A stretch of DNA of 44,329 nucleotides from an uncultured Lachnospiraceae bacterium. GTDB lineage: Bacteria; Bacillota; Clostridia; Lachnospirales; Lachnospiraceae. The stretch lies in assembly GCA_947630295.1 (NCBI GenBank), contig CANRGZ010000005.1, positions 1-44,329 of the forward strand. The letters are read 5' to 3'. The translations under genes were made by a program, and so were the position numbers. Positions 1-8,023 of this stretch are shown one piece after another (position 1 is the stretch's first letter; each line of letters begins with the position of its first letter). The notes beneath the pieces were generated by a model. It saw only the letters and a program-made list of their open reading frames with translations, was not told the origin of the DNA and ran no database searches.

Positions 1-663
1 CTTACCAAGCTGAAGAGCAGAAAGACTATTGATAAGTGCCATATCGGTCACATTGCCGACAAAAAAATTATCAATAACGAAAAACATGCGGTCGTTCGCG
101 ATGCTTCCGATAATTAAATCCTTGTTTAATGTCATATCACGGTACTTGTTGTAGAAAGGCGTACCGCTTAATTTTTCCATTTTTCCTCTGTGATATGCGA
201 CAAGCATTGCCCAGTCAATATCAGCGGAAACTTCAATCTGAGCGAGCTCACCCACGCTTACAGAAACAATGTAGAACTTAGACTTATCATAGTCACAGAT
301 CAAAGTAAGCGCCTGACCGGGATCGGTTCCCATATAGAAGCCTTTGCCAAAGTCACATTGCTTTCGGCTCTTGGGCTCAATAGGTCCCGCAATACCCGAT
401 TTTGAGCCATGATAAAGCAGCACCCGGCCTTTACCCAACTGAATCGCTTCCGATTCCTCTGCAATCCTTTTCAAAGTCATATCATAAACAGGGACGTGCT
501 TTTCCCTGCATAAATCAAACATCTTTGATTGTGCCAATTTGTTAGGCACAGCATGGCCATTCTCCCAACGATTCACGGTTTGAAAGGTAACATTCAGTTG
601 CTCGGCAAACTCGGATTGACTTATATTCAAATATGCCCTTATCTGTTTTATAAGTTTCTGCAT
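1..663 (-). CDS. XRE-family HTH protein fused to a DUF3990 (ADP-ribosyltransferase-like) domain, 3' end outside window
   Basis: The reading frame is open from an ATG at 663 to the window edge (221 codons, no stop), so the C-terminus is missing. Residues 1-60 form a Cro/C1-type helix-turn-helix (SQSEFAEQLNVTFQTVNRWE). From about residue 80 it matches the pattern of DUF3990: LYHGSKSG, then FGKGFYMGTDPGQA, and later DLIIGSIANDRMF. DUF3990 is grouped with ADP-ribosyltransferase folds; the His, Tyr and acidic positions would be the NAD-binding/catalytic set, but this is family inference. The start is supported by AGGGG upstream and by a near-consensus promoter whose dyad the HTH could bind. An HTH-toxin fusion suggests a self-repressing toxin-like or defence protein. 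The target is unknown. Confidence 0.75.
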   Translation of the reverse strand, partial: MQKLIKQIRAYLNISQSEFAEQLNVTFQTVNRWENGHAVPNKLAQSKMFDLCREKHVPVYDMTLKRIAEESEAIQLGKGRVLLYHGSKSGIAGPIEPKSRKQCDFGKGFYMGTDPGQALTLICDYDKSKFYIVSVSVGELAQIEVSADIDWAMLVAYHRGKMEKLSGTPFYNKYRDMTLNKDLIIGSIANDRMFFVIDNFFVGNVTDMALINSLSALQLGK

Positions 664-677
664 AATGCCCCTCTAAA

Positions 678-728
678 TATAACATTATTTCTATTTTATA
701 TTATATCTAATGTTATACTTCGGGTCAA
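678..728 (-). promoter_or_regulatory. Promoter with overlapping inverted-repeat operator for the HTH-DUF3990 gene
   Basis: Reading leftward, a -35 TTGACC (723-728) and a -10 TATAAT (700-705) are separated by exactly 17 bp. A perfect 10-bp inverted repeat, TATAACATTA (678-687) and TAATGTTATA (708-717), brackets the -10. One arm lies in the -35/-10 spacer and the other just past the expected start of transcription. The centres are 30 bp apart, about three helical turns. This is the layout of an autorepressor operator and fits the HTH at the N-terminus of the gene it serves. Confidence 0.7.
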
Positions 729-815
729 TGTAATTTTGCCCCTCTGACATAAGAAAACAAGCAAAAAACCAGTAAAATCAATGCTTTATGGGCAGATGGC
801 AACCTGGTCTTCACG

Positions 816-880
816 GTAAACTGACCGTAAACAATTTACCCGCTTTTCTTTACAAAACCTGTACCGTCACAGGATACAAT
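816..880 (+). promoter_or_regulatory. Candidate response-regulator-controlled promoter for the ABC transporter genes
   Basis: Two direct copies of GTAAAC (816-821 and 827-832) are spaced 11 bp apart, as OmpR-family response regulators usually bind. Downstream are a -10-like TACAAT (875-880) and a TTTACA (849-854) 20 bp away, a poor spacing that would need an activator. A CCTGT/ACAGG dyad lies between them. An OmpR-type regulator is encoded three genes downstream, so control by it is plausible but unproven. Confidence 0.4.
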
Positions 881-920
881 AAATACGAAAACAGCGTTTG
901 GCACTTTGGGAGGGCGACCG

Positions 921-1625
921 ATGACAGATTTTATCTCTTTTGAAAATGTCAAAAAAACATACCGCGTGGGCGAAGTAAAGATCCACGCATTGAAAGACGC
1001 GAGCTTTTCCGTGAAAAAAGGTGAAATATGCGTCATTGCAGGAGCATCAGGCGCAGGAAAAACAACGATTTTGAACATTCTCGGAGGCATGGATACCGTG
1101 TCCGGCGGAAAGGTGCGGCTTGACGACCGGGACATTTCTGCTTACAAAGAAAAGCAGCTTACCGCGTACAGAAGATATGAAATCGGTTTTGTTTTTCAAT
1201 TCTACAATCTGATTCCTAATCTGACAGCACTCGAAAATGTAGAGCTTGCGGTACAAATTTGCAAAGAACACATGGAGCCGGAGCTTGCTATCAAACTGGT
1301 CGGTCTTTCGGAAAGAATGAACAGTTTTCCCGCCCAGCTTTCAGGCGGCGAACAGCAACGGGTCGCTATTGCCCGTGCGCTGGCGAAAAAGCCAAAGCTG
1401 CTTCTGTGCGACGAGCCGACAGGCGCATTGGACTATGAAACGGGCAAAGCAATTTTGAAGCTGCTTCAGGACACCTGCCGAAACAGCGGAATGACTGTTG
1501 TTATCGTTACGCACAATTCCGCTTTGTGCGATATGGCGGATCGTGTTGTTCGGGTCAAAAGCGGAATGGTGGAATCTGTTTCGCTCAATCCTGTCCCAAC
1601 GCCGATTGAACAGATTGAGTGGTGA
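921..1625 (+). CDS. ABC transporter ATP-binding protein (MacB/LolD/BceA type)
   Basis: This is the cytoplasmic ATPase of an ABC exporter or peptide-sensing transporter. Visible motifs are Walker [10 protein letters not shown], signature [14 protein letters not shown], Walker [13 protein letters not shown], and a switch His in IVIVTHN. The TGALD form is typical of the MacB/FtsE/LolD group that works with FtsX-like permeases. The ATG at 921 is preferred because GGGAGGG sits 6 bp upstream; an in-frame TTG at 906 would overlap that site. The protein has 234 residues, normal for the family. The next gene begins 4 bp after its stop and encodes the matching permease. Direct homology supports the class; the substrate is not visible. 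Confidence 0.9.
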   Translation: MTDFISFENVKKTYRVGEVKIHALKDASFSVKKGEICVIAGASGAGKTTILNILGGMDTVSGGKVRLDDRDISAYKEKQLTAYRRYEIGFVFQFYNLIPNLTALENVELAVQICKEHMEPELAIKLVGLSERMNSFPAQLSGGEQQRVAIARALAKKPKLLLCDEPTGALDYETGKAILKLLQDTCRNSGMTVVIVTHNSALCDMADRVVRVKSGMVESVSLNPVPTPIEQIEW

Positions 1626-1629
1626 TCGT

Positions 1630-4107
1630 ATGGAAGCATTATTCAAATCCGCTCTGCGGGAAATCAAACACAGCTTCGGACGGTATCTCGCCATTTTGGT
1701 TATCATTGCGCTTGGAGTAGGTTTTTTCACAGGACTTCGCGCCTGCCGTCCTGCGCTGACAAGCACTGTCGGAGCCTATTTTGAGCATCAAAGGTTCTAT
1801 GATTACCGCTTCGCGTCTACTGTTGGCTTTTCAAAAGACTGCGCCGATGGTTTTTCAGACGAAACGGATATTGCGGCAACGGAAGGCGCAATCTATGAGG
1901 ACGCCCTTATACCGTTTGACGGAGGCGATGCAGCCGTTCGTGTCCATTCCATTACGGAAAGCATCAATCTTCCGTGCCTTGTTTCCGGGAGAATGCCTGA
2001 GGCAGAAAACGAATGCCTGGCGGATGCAGAATTTTTTGGAGAGGATATGCTCGGAAAAACGGTAACACTCTCCGATGCAAACAGCGATGAAACCTTAGCG
2101 GCTTTCACAACCCATTCTTTTGTCATCGTCGGCAGGGTCACAAGTCCTCTGTATATTAATTCTGAACGTGGCAGAACTCCGCTTGGAGATGGTAAAACAG
2201 ATGCTTTCCTTCTTGTAAATGAACATTGTTTTACGGCGGACTATTACACGGAATTGTATGTTTCGCTAAGCGTCCATGAAGCGCCTTACAGCAAAGCATA
2301 CAAGGAACTGATTGTCGCCAAAAAATCTGCTATAACCGCGCTTGCCGAAAAGCAGGCTCGGCTGCGCTGGGAAAAGATCGTTGCAGACGCGCAGGCCGAT
2401 GCAGACGGCGCCGGAACAAAACCGGACGATGCACAGTGGGAAGCGGACTCCATAGAAAACCCCGGCGTGTACGCCATGACAAGGGCAGAAAATGCGGGGT
2501 ATGCCGCCTTTGCGCAGGATTCCACGATCATAGAAAATATATCAATCGTTTTTCCTGCGTTCTTTTTTCTTGTTGCGGCACTGGTGTGCGTTACGACAAT
2601 GACCCGAATGATGGAAGAACAGCGAACGCAGATCGGCGTTTTGAAAGCTCTCGGATATGGGAAAGGAAAGATATATTACAAATTCCTTTTTTACGCCGGT
2701 TCTGCCGGACTGATCGGCAGTATTCTCGGATTCTTTGCCGGAACCGTTCTGATTCCAAAGATTTTTTGGTTCGCGTACAGTACAGCATATAATTTTGCGG
2801 AAAACCTTTTATATTCCTTTGATCCGCTGATGTATACGGTTTCTCTGATGATTTCTATGCTTTGTACAGCGGGGGTCACGGTTATGTGCTGCAAAAACGT
2901 CACGCATGAAGTCCCTGCCAGTATCCTGCGCCCGAAAACACCGAAAAATGGCAAGCGGATTTGGATCGAGCGTTTGAGGCTTTGGAAACGTGTCAGCTTC
3001 CTGCATAAAGTTTCCATGCGAAATGTGATTCGTTATAAGCAAAGATTTTTCCTGATGATCCTCGGAATCAGCGGATGCACTGCGCTCCTTTTAACCGGTT
3101 TCGGCATACGAGATTCCATTCAGAATGTCACCGGGTATCAATACGGTGAAATCACGCTGTACGACGGAGAAATAACATTCGGCGGAGCTATGGATGAAAC
3201 GGCGCAGAACGATTTTCTTTTCCGCCATGACTGTATAGATGCTGCGCTTTTTTCTTCCGTAGAAAATGTAGATATTACTTTTTCGGGGAGAACGAAAAAT
3301 GTCGGCCTTACCGCCGTGCCGAAAGGCAGCTTATCGGAATTTATCAATCTGCACAGCGAGGGGACTGACATAACCTACCCGAAGGACGGCGAAATCATTC
3401 TCTGCAAGGGAATGGCCGAGAAGCTCAATGTAAAATGCGGAGATACCGTAACACTGACAGACGATGCACTCCGCGTGATCACTGTTTCCGTAGCCGGAAT
3501 ATTTGATAATTATATCGGGGACTATCTTTTCGTCACGGAAGAAACCATGATAAGGCTTTCCGGCGAAGCACCTGTTAACACAGCATATTTCCGTCTCACG
3601 CAAAATGAAGAAAGCAGCATCGCCCAGCTTCAGGGAGATGAAGAAGTCCGTTATCTGTTTTTAAATAACGATATGAGAGAAAGTCTCGAAACATCTTTTT
3701 CCAGCCTGAACCTTGTAGTGCTTCTGATTATCCTATGTGCGGGGACGTTAGCGTTTATTGTCCTTTTTAACCTTATCAACATTAACATCTGCGAACGCAT
3801 ACGGGAGATTGCGACAATTAAGGTGCTGGGCTTCTTTCGCATGGAAACTGCCGCCTATGTGTTTCGGGAGATAAATATACTTACCGCTGCCGGTACGCTG
3901 CTCGGGCTGCTGTTTGGAAAGCTGCTTCATCTTTTTGCCATGCAGCAGATAAGGCCTGACGGAATCTGTTTTGATATTCGTATTTCCGTTTATAGCTATT
4001 TGTTAAGTATCGCCATTACTCTATTGTTCGCCGTATTTGTTCAGCTTGTCATGCGAATCAGATTAAAAACAATCAGCATGGTAGAATCGCTGAAATCCGT
4101 AGAATGA
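1630..4107 (+). CDS. FtsX/MacB-type ABC transporter permease with two FtsX domains
   Basis: An 825-residue membrane protein, partner of the preceding ATPase. One N-terminal membrane segment (about residues 20-40) is followed by a large extracellular region. A first three-helix FtsX block starts near IVFPAFFFLVAALVCVTTM and carries the conserved EQRTQIGVLKALGYGK loop. A second extracellular region precedes a second FtsX block near LNLVVLLIILCAGTLAFIVL with the loop REIATIKVLGF. This duplicated architecture is found in bacitracin/antimicrobial-peptide and lipoprotein-type exporters. The start at 1630 lies just after the ATPase stop; longer in-frame starts would overlap the ATPase gene. The adjacent two-component system suggests inducible resistance, but the ligand cannot be inferred. 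Confidence 0.88.
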   Translation: MEALFKSALREIKHSFGRYLAILVIIALGVGFFTGLRACRPALTSTVGAYFEHQRFYDYRFASTVGFSKDCADGFSDETDIAATEGAIYEDALIPFDGGDAAVRVHSITESINLPCLVSGRMPEAENECLADAEFFGEDMLGKTVTLSDANSDETLAAFTTHSFVIVGRVTSPLYINSERGRTPLGDGKTDAFLLVNEHCFTADYYTELYVSLSVHEAPYSKAYKELIVAKKSAITALAEKQARLRWEKIVADAQADADGAGTKPDDAQWEADSIENPGVYAMTRAENAGYAAFAQDSTIIENISIVFPAFFFLVAALVCVTTMTRMMEEQRTQIGVLKALGYGKGKIYYKFLFYAGSAGLIGSILGFFAGTVLIPKIFWFAYSTAYNFAENLLYSFDPLMYTVSLMISMLCTAGVTVMCCKNVTHEVPASILRPKTPKNGKRIWIERLRLWKRVSFLHKVSMRNVIRYKQRFFLMILGISGCTALLLTGFGIRDSIQNVTGYQYGEITLYDGEITFGGAMDETAQNDFLFRHDCIDAALFSSVENVDITFSGRTKNVGLTAVPKGSLSEFINLHSEGTDITYPKDGEIILCKGMAEKLNVKCGDTVTLTDDALRVITVSVAGIFDNYIGDYLFVTEETMIRLSGEAPVNTAYFRLTQNEESSIAQLQGDEEVRYLFLNNDMRESLETSFSSLNLVVLLIILCAGTLAFIVLFNLININICERIREIATIKVLGFFRMETAAYVFREINILTAAGTLLGLLFGKLLHLFAMQQIRPDGICFDIRISVYSYLLSIAITLLFAVFVQLVMRIRLKTISMVESLKSVE

Positions 4108-4160
4108 TAGGTAAAAAAAGCGGTACTTATCATACGCAGTACACAAAAGCGTGGTATAAT
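4105..4160 (+). promoter_or_regulatory. Candidate promoter and dyad ahead of the two-component genes
   Basis: An extended -10, TGG-TATAAT (4155-4160), lies 24 bp before the response regulator ATG; no good -35 is visible. Upstream, TGATAGGT (4105-4112) and ACTTATCA (4125-4132) form an imperfect dyad beginning at the permease stop codon, with no T-tract, so it looks more like a binding site than a terminator. The regulator and kinase could therefore be expressed separately from the transporter. Confidence 0.4.
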
Positions 4161-4183
4161 GATAAAAAGGAGTTGAACAGGAA

Positions 4184-4858
4184 ATGGCTACAATACTTGT
4201 GGTTGAAGATGATCGTAATATGCGCCTTTTGACCACCGCAAGACTGGGCGATCTATATACGGTAATCACCGCCTGCGACGGCGTGGAAGCTTTGGACACC
4301 CTGCATAAAGGAGGTATAGACATGATCGTGGCGGATATTATGATGCCGCGAATGGACGGTTATGCGCTGCTGAAAACCGTCCGCGAGGAAGGCTATACGA
4401 TCCCGTTCCTGCTGCTCACAGCAAAAGAATCCATGGACGATAAACAGCAGGGATTCTATCTCGGCACGGACGATTATATGACAAAACCGTTCTCAAGCGA
4501 CGAACTGCTATGGCGTGTCAAGGCGCTTCTCAGACGCTCCAATATCGCGCAGAGCAAGAAAATTGTAATCGGCGGCGTAACGGTGGATTCAGAAAAGTAC
4601 GCGGTTTATAACGCTGCCCAATATATTGAGTTTCCCAAAAAAGAATTTGATTTGCTTTTTAAGCTGCTTTCCTATCCTGACCGCATTTTCTCAAAGGAGC
4701 AGCTTCTTGACAGTATTTGGGGCTTCAATGCGGAGAGCGGCGAAGAAACAGTTAAGACGCATATCAGCAGAATCCGCAATCGCTTAAAAGACATTACGGA
4801 ATTTGGTATCATCACCATTAAGGGACTGGGCTATAAAGCGGACATACGAAAGGAGTGA
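4184..4858 (+). CDS. OmpR/PhoB-family response regulator
   Basis: A 224-residue two-domain regulator. The receiver domain (about 1-118) has the acidic pair EDD near the N-terminus, the phospho-acceptor Asp51 in VADIMMPRMDG, Thr in LLTAKE and Lys in TKPF. The C-terminal winged-helix domain (about 128-222) has EFDLLFKLLSYPDRIFSKEQ and the recognition region VKTHISRIRNRLK. The start ATG has GGAG upstream. The kinase gene begins on the base after its stop, so the two are translationally coupled. By position it should control the transporter at 921-4107, through the 11-bp-spaced direct repeats at 816-832; this is inference. Confidence 0.92.
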   Translation: MATILVVEDDRNMRLLTTARLGDLYTVITACDGVEALDTLHKGGIDMIVADIMMPRMDGYALLKTVREEGYTIPFLLLTAKESMDDKQQGFYLGTDDYMTKPFSSDELLWRVKALLRRSNIAQSKKIVIGGVTVDSEKYAVYNAAQYIEFPKKEFDLLFKLLSYPDRIFSKEQLLDSIWGFNAESGEETVKTHISRIRNRLKDITEFGIITIKGLGYKADIRKE

Positions 4859-5911
4859 ATGAATTTGAACAGGAAAAAGCTGGCGAGCATAACAAGGCGG
4901 CTTTGGCCGCAAATGCTGATTCAAACATTCGCTGTTCTTGTCACCGCTGTCACGTCCTATATGTTTATGACATGGTTTGTGACCGATTTTTTTAAGGTCA
5001 CAGATACATACAGAGCAGCAGGATTTGAGACGCTCGGAACACTTGTGATTTTTACACTGATCTTAGTTCCTTTGAACACAATTCTCTACCGGCGCAGACT
5101 TCAGGAGATCAAAACGCTGTCAGAGGGAATCAGCAGCGTCGCGGACGGAAAATATGATACCCGCATCGACAGTGCGAAAGCCGGGCAAATGAAACCCATC
5201 TATGATGATTTTAATAAAATGTGTGCAGAGCTTTCGAGCGTTCAAATCCTGCGAAATGATTTTATAAACAACTATTCCCATGAATTTAAGACCCCCATTG
5301 CGTCGATCAACGGCTTTGCCTCCCTGCTTCTGGAAAAGGAGCTGCCGATTGCGCAGCGGCAGGAATATCTGCAAATTATCGTTGATGAATCCGCAAGGCT
5401 GTCAAATCTCGCAAGCAACACCATCCTTCTCTCCAAATTGACATCCCAGCAAATCGTGACAGATACGCAAAGCTACGATGTCAGTGAACAGATACGCCAA
5501 TGCGCGATCATCCTTTCAAAAGAGTGGCTTGACAAAAAAATCGAGTTCAGCGGTGAATTTCCTCCGGCAATATTTGTCGGGAACAAAGAGCTGATGCAGC
5601 ATCTTTGGTTAAATCTTCTCGGCAATGCGATTAAATTCACACCCATCGGCGGCGAGATCACCGCAGAAGTCATTCCCTGCGCTGAAAGCATTACGGTAAT
5701 GATTTCGGATACAGGCGAGGGCATGAGCGAGGAAACGCTGTCGCATCTGTTTGATCCGTATTATCAGGGAGACACCTCTCATTCCCGGCACGGGTTAGGC
5801 TTGGGACTGTCCATCTCAAAACGAATCGTTGAGCTGTGCGGTGGCGATATCTCCGCACAAAGCGAATTAAATACCGGCAGCAAATTCACAGTCGTATTAC
5901 CTGTTAAATAA
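4859..5911 (+). CDS. Sensor histidine kinase with two membrane segments and a very short external loop
   Basis: 350 residues. Two transmembrane segments (about 20-42 and 58-78) are separated by only about 15-20 residues, leaving almost no sensor domain outside. A HAMP-like linker follows, then HisKA with His141 in NYSHEFKTPIA, then HATPase with N-box NLLGNAIKF, DTGEGMS and GLGLGLSIS. Kinases with such short loops typically sense through an ABC transporter (the BceS type), which fits the adjacent ATPase-permease pair. The ATG at 4859 follows AAGGAG. A hairpin terminator follows at 5931. Partner assignment is from context. Confidence 0.9.
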   Translation: MNLNRKKLASITRRLWPQMLIQTFAVLVTAVTSYMFMTWFVTDFFKVTDTYRAAGFETLGTLVIFTLILVPLNTILYRRRLQEIKTLSEGISSVADGKYDTRIDSAKAGQMKPIYDDFNKMCAELSSVQILRNDFINNYSHEFKTPIASINGFASLLLEKELPIAQRQEYLQIIVDESARLSNLASNTILLSKLTSQQIVTDTQSYDVSEQIRQCAIILSKEWLDKKIEFSGEFPPAIFVGNKELMQHLWLNLLGNAIKFTPIGGEITAEVIPCAESITVMISDTGEGMSEETLSHLFDPYYQGDTSHSRHGLGLGLSISKRIVELCGGDISAQSELNTGSKFTVVLPVK

Positions 5912-5930
5912 TCCCGTTGATACTGTCACT

Positions 5931-5961
5931 GGCAGACGGGCTTCCCGCCTGCCTATTTTTT
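5931..5961 (+). terminator. Rho-independent terminator after the two-component cassette
   Basis: GGCAGACGGG (5931-5940) pairs with CCCGCCTGCC (5944-5953) with one mismatch and a 3-nt loop, followed by TATTTTTT. It ends the 921-5911 cassette. Confidence 0.85.
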
Positions 5962-6089
5962 GCGCCGCAAACGCATGGTAAACAAAGTTATCGTCCTACT
6001 TTACAAAGCTGAAACCTCTTTGGCTTGTATGATTACCTCTACCCCGAGCAATACCTAATAATATTCAGAATTATTTTTCTATGGAAACC

Positions 6090-6118
6090 TTGATACAGTT
6101 ACAGATTTGATGTATCAT
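6090..6118 (+). promoter_or_regulatory. Promoter overlapped by a perfect 7-bp dyad, upstream of the AlbA_2 protein
   Basis: A -35 TTGATA (6090-6095) and a -10 TATCAT (6113-6118) are separated by exactly 17 bp. The inverted repeat TGATACA (6091-6097) / TGTATCA (6111-6117) overlaps both elements, so a bound dimer would block RNA polymerase. The downstream protein ends in a winged HTH, so autoregulation is likely. Confidence 0.65.
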
Positions 6119-6162
6119 GTTAAAAAGTTTTTTCCCTTTTTGAGGATAGAAGGAGGTTATCC

Positions 6163-7656
6163 GTGAAAGAAGTTTTTGATCTTACCCAATTCGATGAATA
6201 TAAAGAAGATAACCGACGTGAAGTGAAAGCAGCTGAAGGCGGTCTTCCTCAAAATCTGTGGGACACATACTCCTCCATGGCGAATACTTATGGTGGCGTT
6301 ATCATATGTGGTGTAAGAGAACGAAAAGATGGCTCCTGGTGTACAACAGGACTTAAAAATGTTTCCAAATTGAAAAAGGATTTCTGGAATCAAATCAATG
6401 ACCGGAAAAAAGTGAGCATCAATCTCTTGCATGATCAGGATGTTACATCCTATGAAGTCGGCAACGATGTAATTCTTGTTATAAAAGTTCCCATGGCAGA
6501 CAGGGAAACCAAACCTGTATATCTGAATGGCGATATATTTAAATATACCTTTAAACGAAATAATGAAGGTGATTACCATTGTACAGATGCTGAAATTCGT
6601 GCCATGCTCCGGGATCAGCCGAGAAAGACAATAGACGGGAAAATACTCTCCAAAATGAAACTTGAAGATTTTGACCAGGAAAGTATAAAACAATATCGTT
6701 TTCTATTTGAAGCCAAGCGTCCGGGTCATGTTTTTCTTTCCATGCCTGAGAATAAGTTTCTTGAAGCAATTGGTGCTGCTAAGGAAGCTGAGGATGGAAC
6801 GATATATCCTACTTGTGCCGGCCTTTTGATGTTTGGAAAAGAATATAAGATCCTATATGAGTATGATAACTATTTTCTGGACTTCCGGGAACACTTGCTT
6901 CCAGATGTGCGATGGACAGACCGGATTCAGTCACAATCCGGTGACTGGTCTGGAAATGTATTTGATTTTTTCACAAGAGTTGCAGCCAAACTCGTTCTTG
7001 ACTTGAAGAAACCTTTTAAGCTTGTGGATATGGTTCGCGTAGACGAAACTCCTATCCATGATGCCGTCCGTGAAGCACTGGTAAACTGCCTTGTCAATGC
7101 AGATTTTTTTGAAACAAGGGGTGTTGTGATTGACAAATATCCGGACAAGATCGTTTTCCGAAACCCCGGCACTTCCATTGTTGGAAAAAAACAAATGCTG
7201 CGGGGTGGAGAATCGGAGCCACGCAACAGCGGCATAATGAAAATGTTCAATCTTATAGGATATGGTGAACGGGCTGGAAGTGGCGTTCCTGATATCTATG
7301 CTGTTTGGAATGATGCCGGTTATGTGGAACCAACTGTGGAAGAAACGTTCGGAAATGGTCAGCCAAACCGAACTATTGTCACATTACCTCTGGTCGCTTC
7401 TCTGGCATTTTCCGAAAAACGACCAGAAAAACGACCAGAGATCCCTTCAAAATCAAAGCGTTCCGCTCAGATAGAAAAAAGACTCATACTGGCACTGGAT
7501 GTAATCAGAGAAAACCCTCATGCTTCTCGCGCATTCATTGCTAAAAAACTTAACATTACCGATGGGCAGGCAAAAACCATAATATCTAAACTAAAAACAA
7601 AAAACCTTATTCATCGGGAAGGGTCTGATACCAATGGAAAATGGGTCATTGACTGA
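6163..7656 (+). CDS. AlbA_2 (Schlafen-like)/RecG-type ATP-binding transcriptional regulator
   Basis: A 497-residue protein of the family usually annotated as ATP-binding protein or putative transcriptional regulator. The N-terminal AlbA_2 domain (about 1-130) has EVKAAEGGLPQ and NTYGGVIICGV, typical of Schlafen-like nucleic-acid binding domains. The middle has a GHKL-like ATP-binding region (about 270-405) with HDAVREALVNCLVNADF, FRNPG and GERAGSG. A basic linker with a tandem KRPEKRPE follows, then a C-terminal winged HTH (IAKKLNITDGQAKTIISKLK). It starts at GTG with AAGGAGG upstream. It is flanked by its own promoter and terminator, so it is a single-gene unit. Such proteins occur in accessory and defence islands; the exact role is unknown. 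Confidence 0.8.
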   Translation: MKEVFDLTQFDEYKEDNRREVKAAEGGLPQNLWDTYSSMANTYGGVIICGVRERKDGSWCTTGLKNVSKLKKDFWNQINDRKKVSINLLHDQDVTSYEVGNDVILVIKVPMADRETKPVYLNGDIFKYTFKRNNEGDYHCTDAEIRAMLRDQPRKTIDGKILSKMKLEDFDQESIKQYRFLFEAKRPGHVFLSMPENKFLEAIGAAKEAEDGTIYPTCAGLLMFGKEYKILYEYDNYFLDFREHLLPDVRWTDRIQSQSGDWSGNVFDFFTRVAAKLVLDLKKPFKLVDMVRVDETPIHDAVREALVNCLVNADFFETRGVVIDKYPDKIVFRNPGTSIVGKKQMLRGGESEPRNSGIMKMFNLIGYGERAGSGVPDIYAVWNDAGYVEPTVEETFGNGQPNRTIVTLPLVASLAFSEKRPEKRPEIPSKSKRSAQIEKRLILALDVIRENPHASRAFIAKKLNITDGQAKTIISKLKTKNLIHREGSDTNGKWVID

Positions 7657-7671
7657 ATTGATTCGGAAATG

Positions 7672-7703
7672 CCGGTTCGCGCAAGAGCGAACCGGTATTT
7701 TTT
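7672..7703 (+). terminator. Rho-independent terminator after the AlbA_2 gene
   Basis: Perfect 9-bp stem CCGGTTCGC (7672-7680) / GCGAACCGG (7687-7695), 6-nt loop, then TATTTTTT. Confidence 0.9.
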
Positions 7704-7954
7704 GGTGTGTATTTCGCATGAATAGATCCCCAGATGATCAGTTTATCTGAAATATACAACATTTTTACACTGCAAGCGAAAATCACACCGCAACGGCGCA
7801 TTTTTCATTTTTCCTCGACTTTGTATCAAACTCTGCAAGAACACATCTGTGTTTTTAGCAATCTACAGATATAAATTTACTCCTCAAAATGCTCCAACTC
7901 ATGATCGAAATATGCTTTTGTCCAATGGAACGGCTGCAATTCACTTAAATTTAC
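7704..7954. other. Intergenic stretch between convergent units
   Basis: AT-rich sequence without a convincing gene. The only item of note is a short minus-strand reading frame, 7877-7984 (35 codons), whose second half passes through the terminator of the next gene. It may be the tail of a decayed gene but has no support beyond being open. Confidence 0.4.
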
Positions 7955-8012
7955 AAAAAATAATAAGAGTGGTGATAAACTCATGAATCCCGCTGTTATC
8001 ACCATTCTTATT
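7955..8012 (-). terminator. Rho-independent terminator of the downstream TIR gene
   Basis: Two 17-bp arms (7962-7978 and 7996-8012) pair with a single mismatch, giving a long stem with a 17-nt loop. Read leftward, the stem is followed by ATTTTTT (complement of 7955-7961). It lies 12 bp beyond the stop of the TIR gene at 8024. Confidence 0.85.
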
Positions 8013-8023
8013 AATTCCAAATA

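Noticed and set aside
849..880. MerR-type promoter (20-bp spacer with CCTGT/ACAGG dyad)
   Set aside because: The dyad is short, no MerR gene is near, and the adjacent OmpR-type regulator with 11-bp direct repeats explains regulation better.
7877..7984. 35-codon minus-strand frame ending FDHELEHFEE
   Set aside because: Plausible amino acid composition, but it runs through the TIR terminator hairpin, has no clear ribosome site and matches nothing recognised. At most it is a relic.
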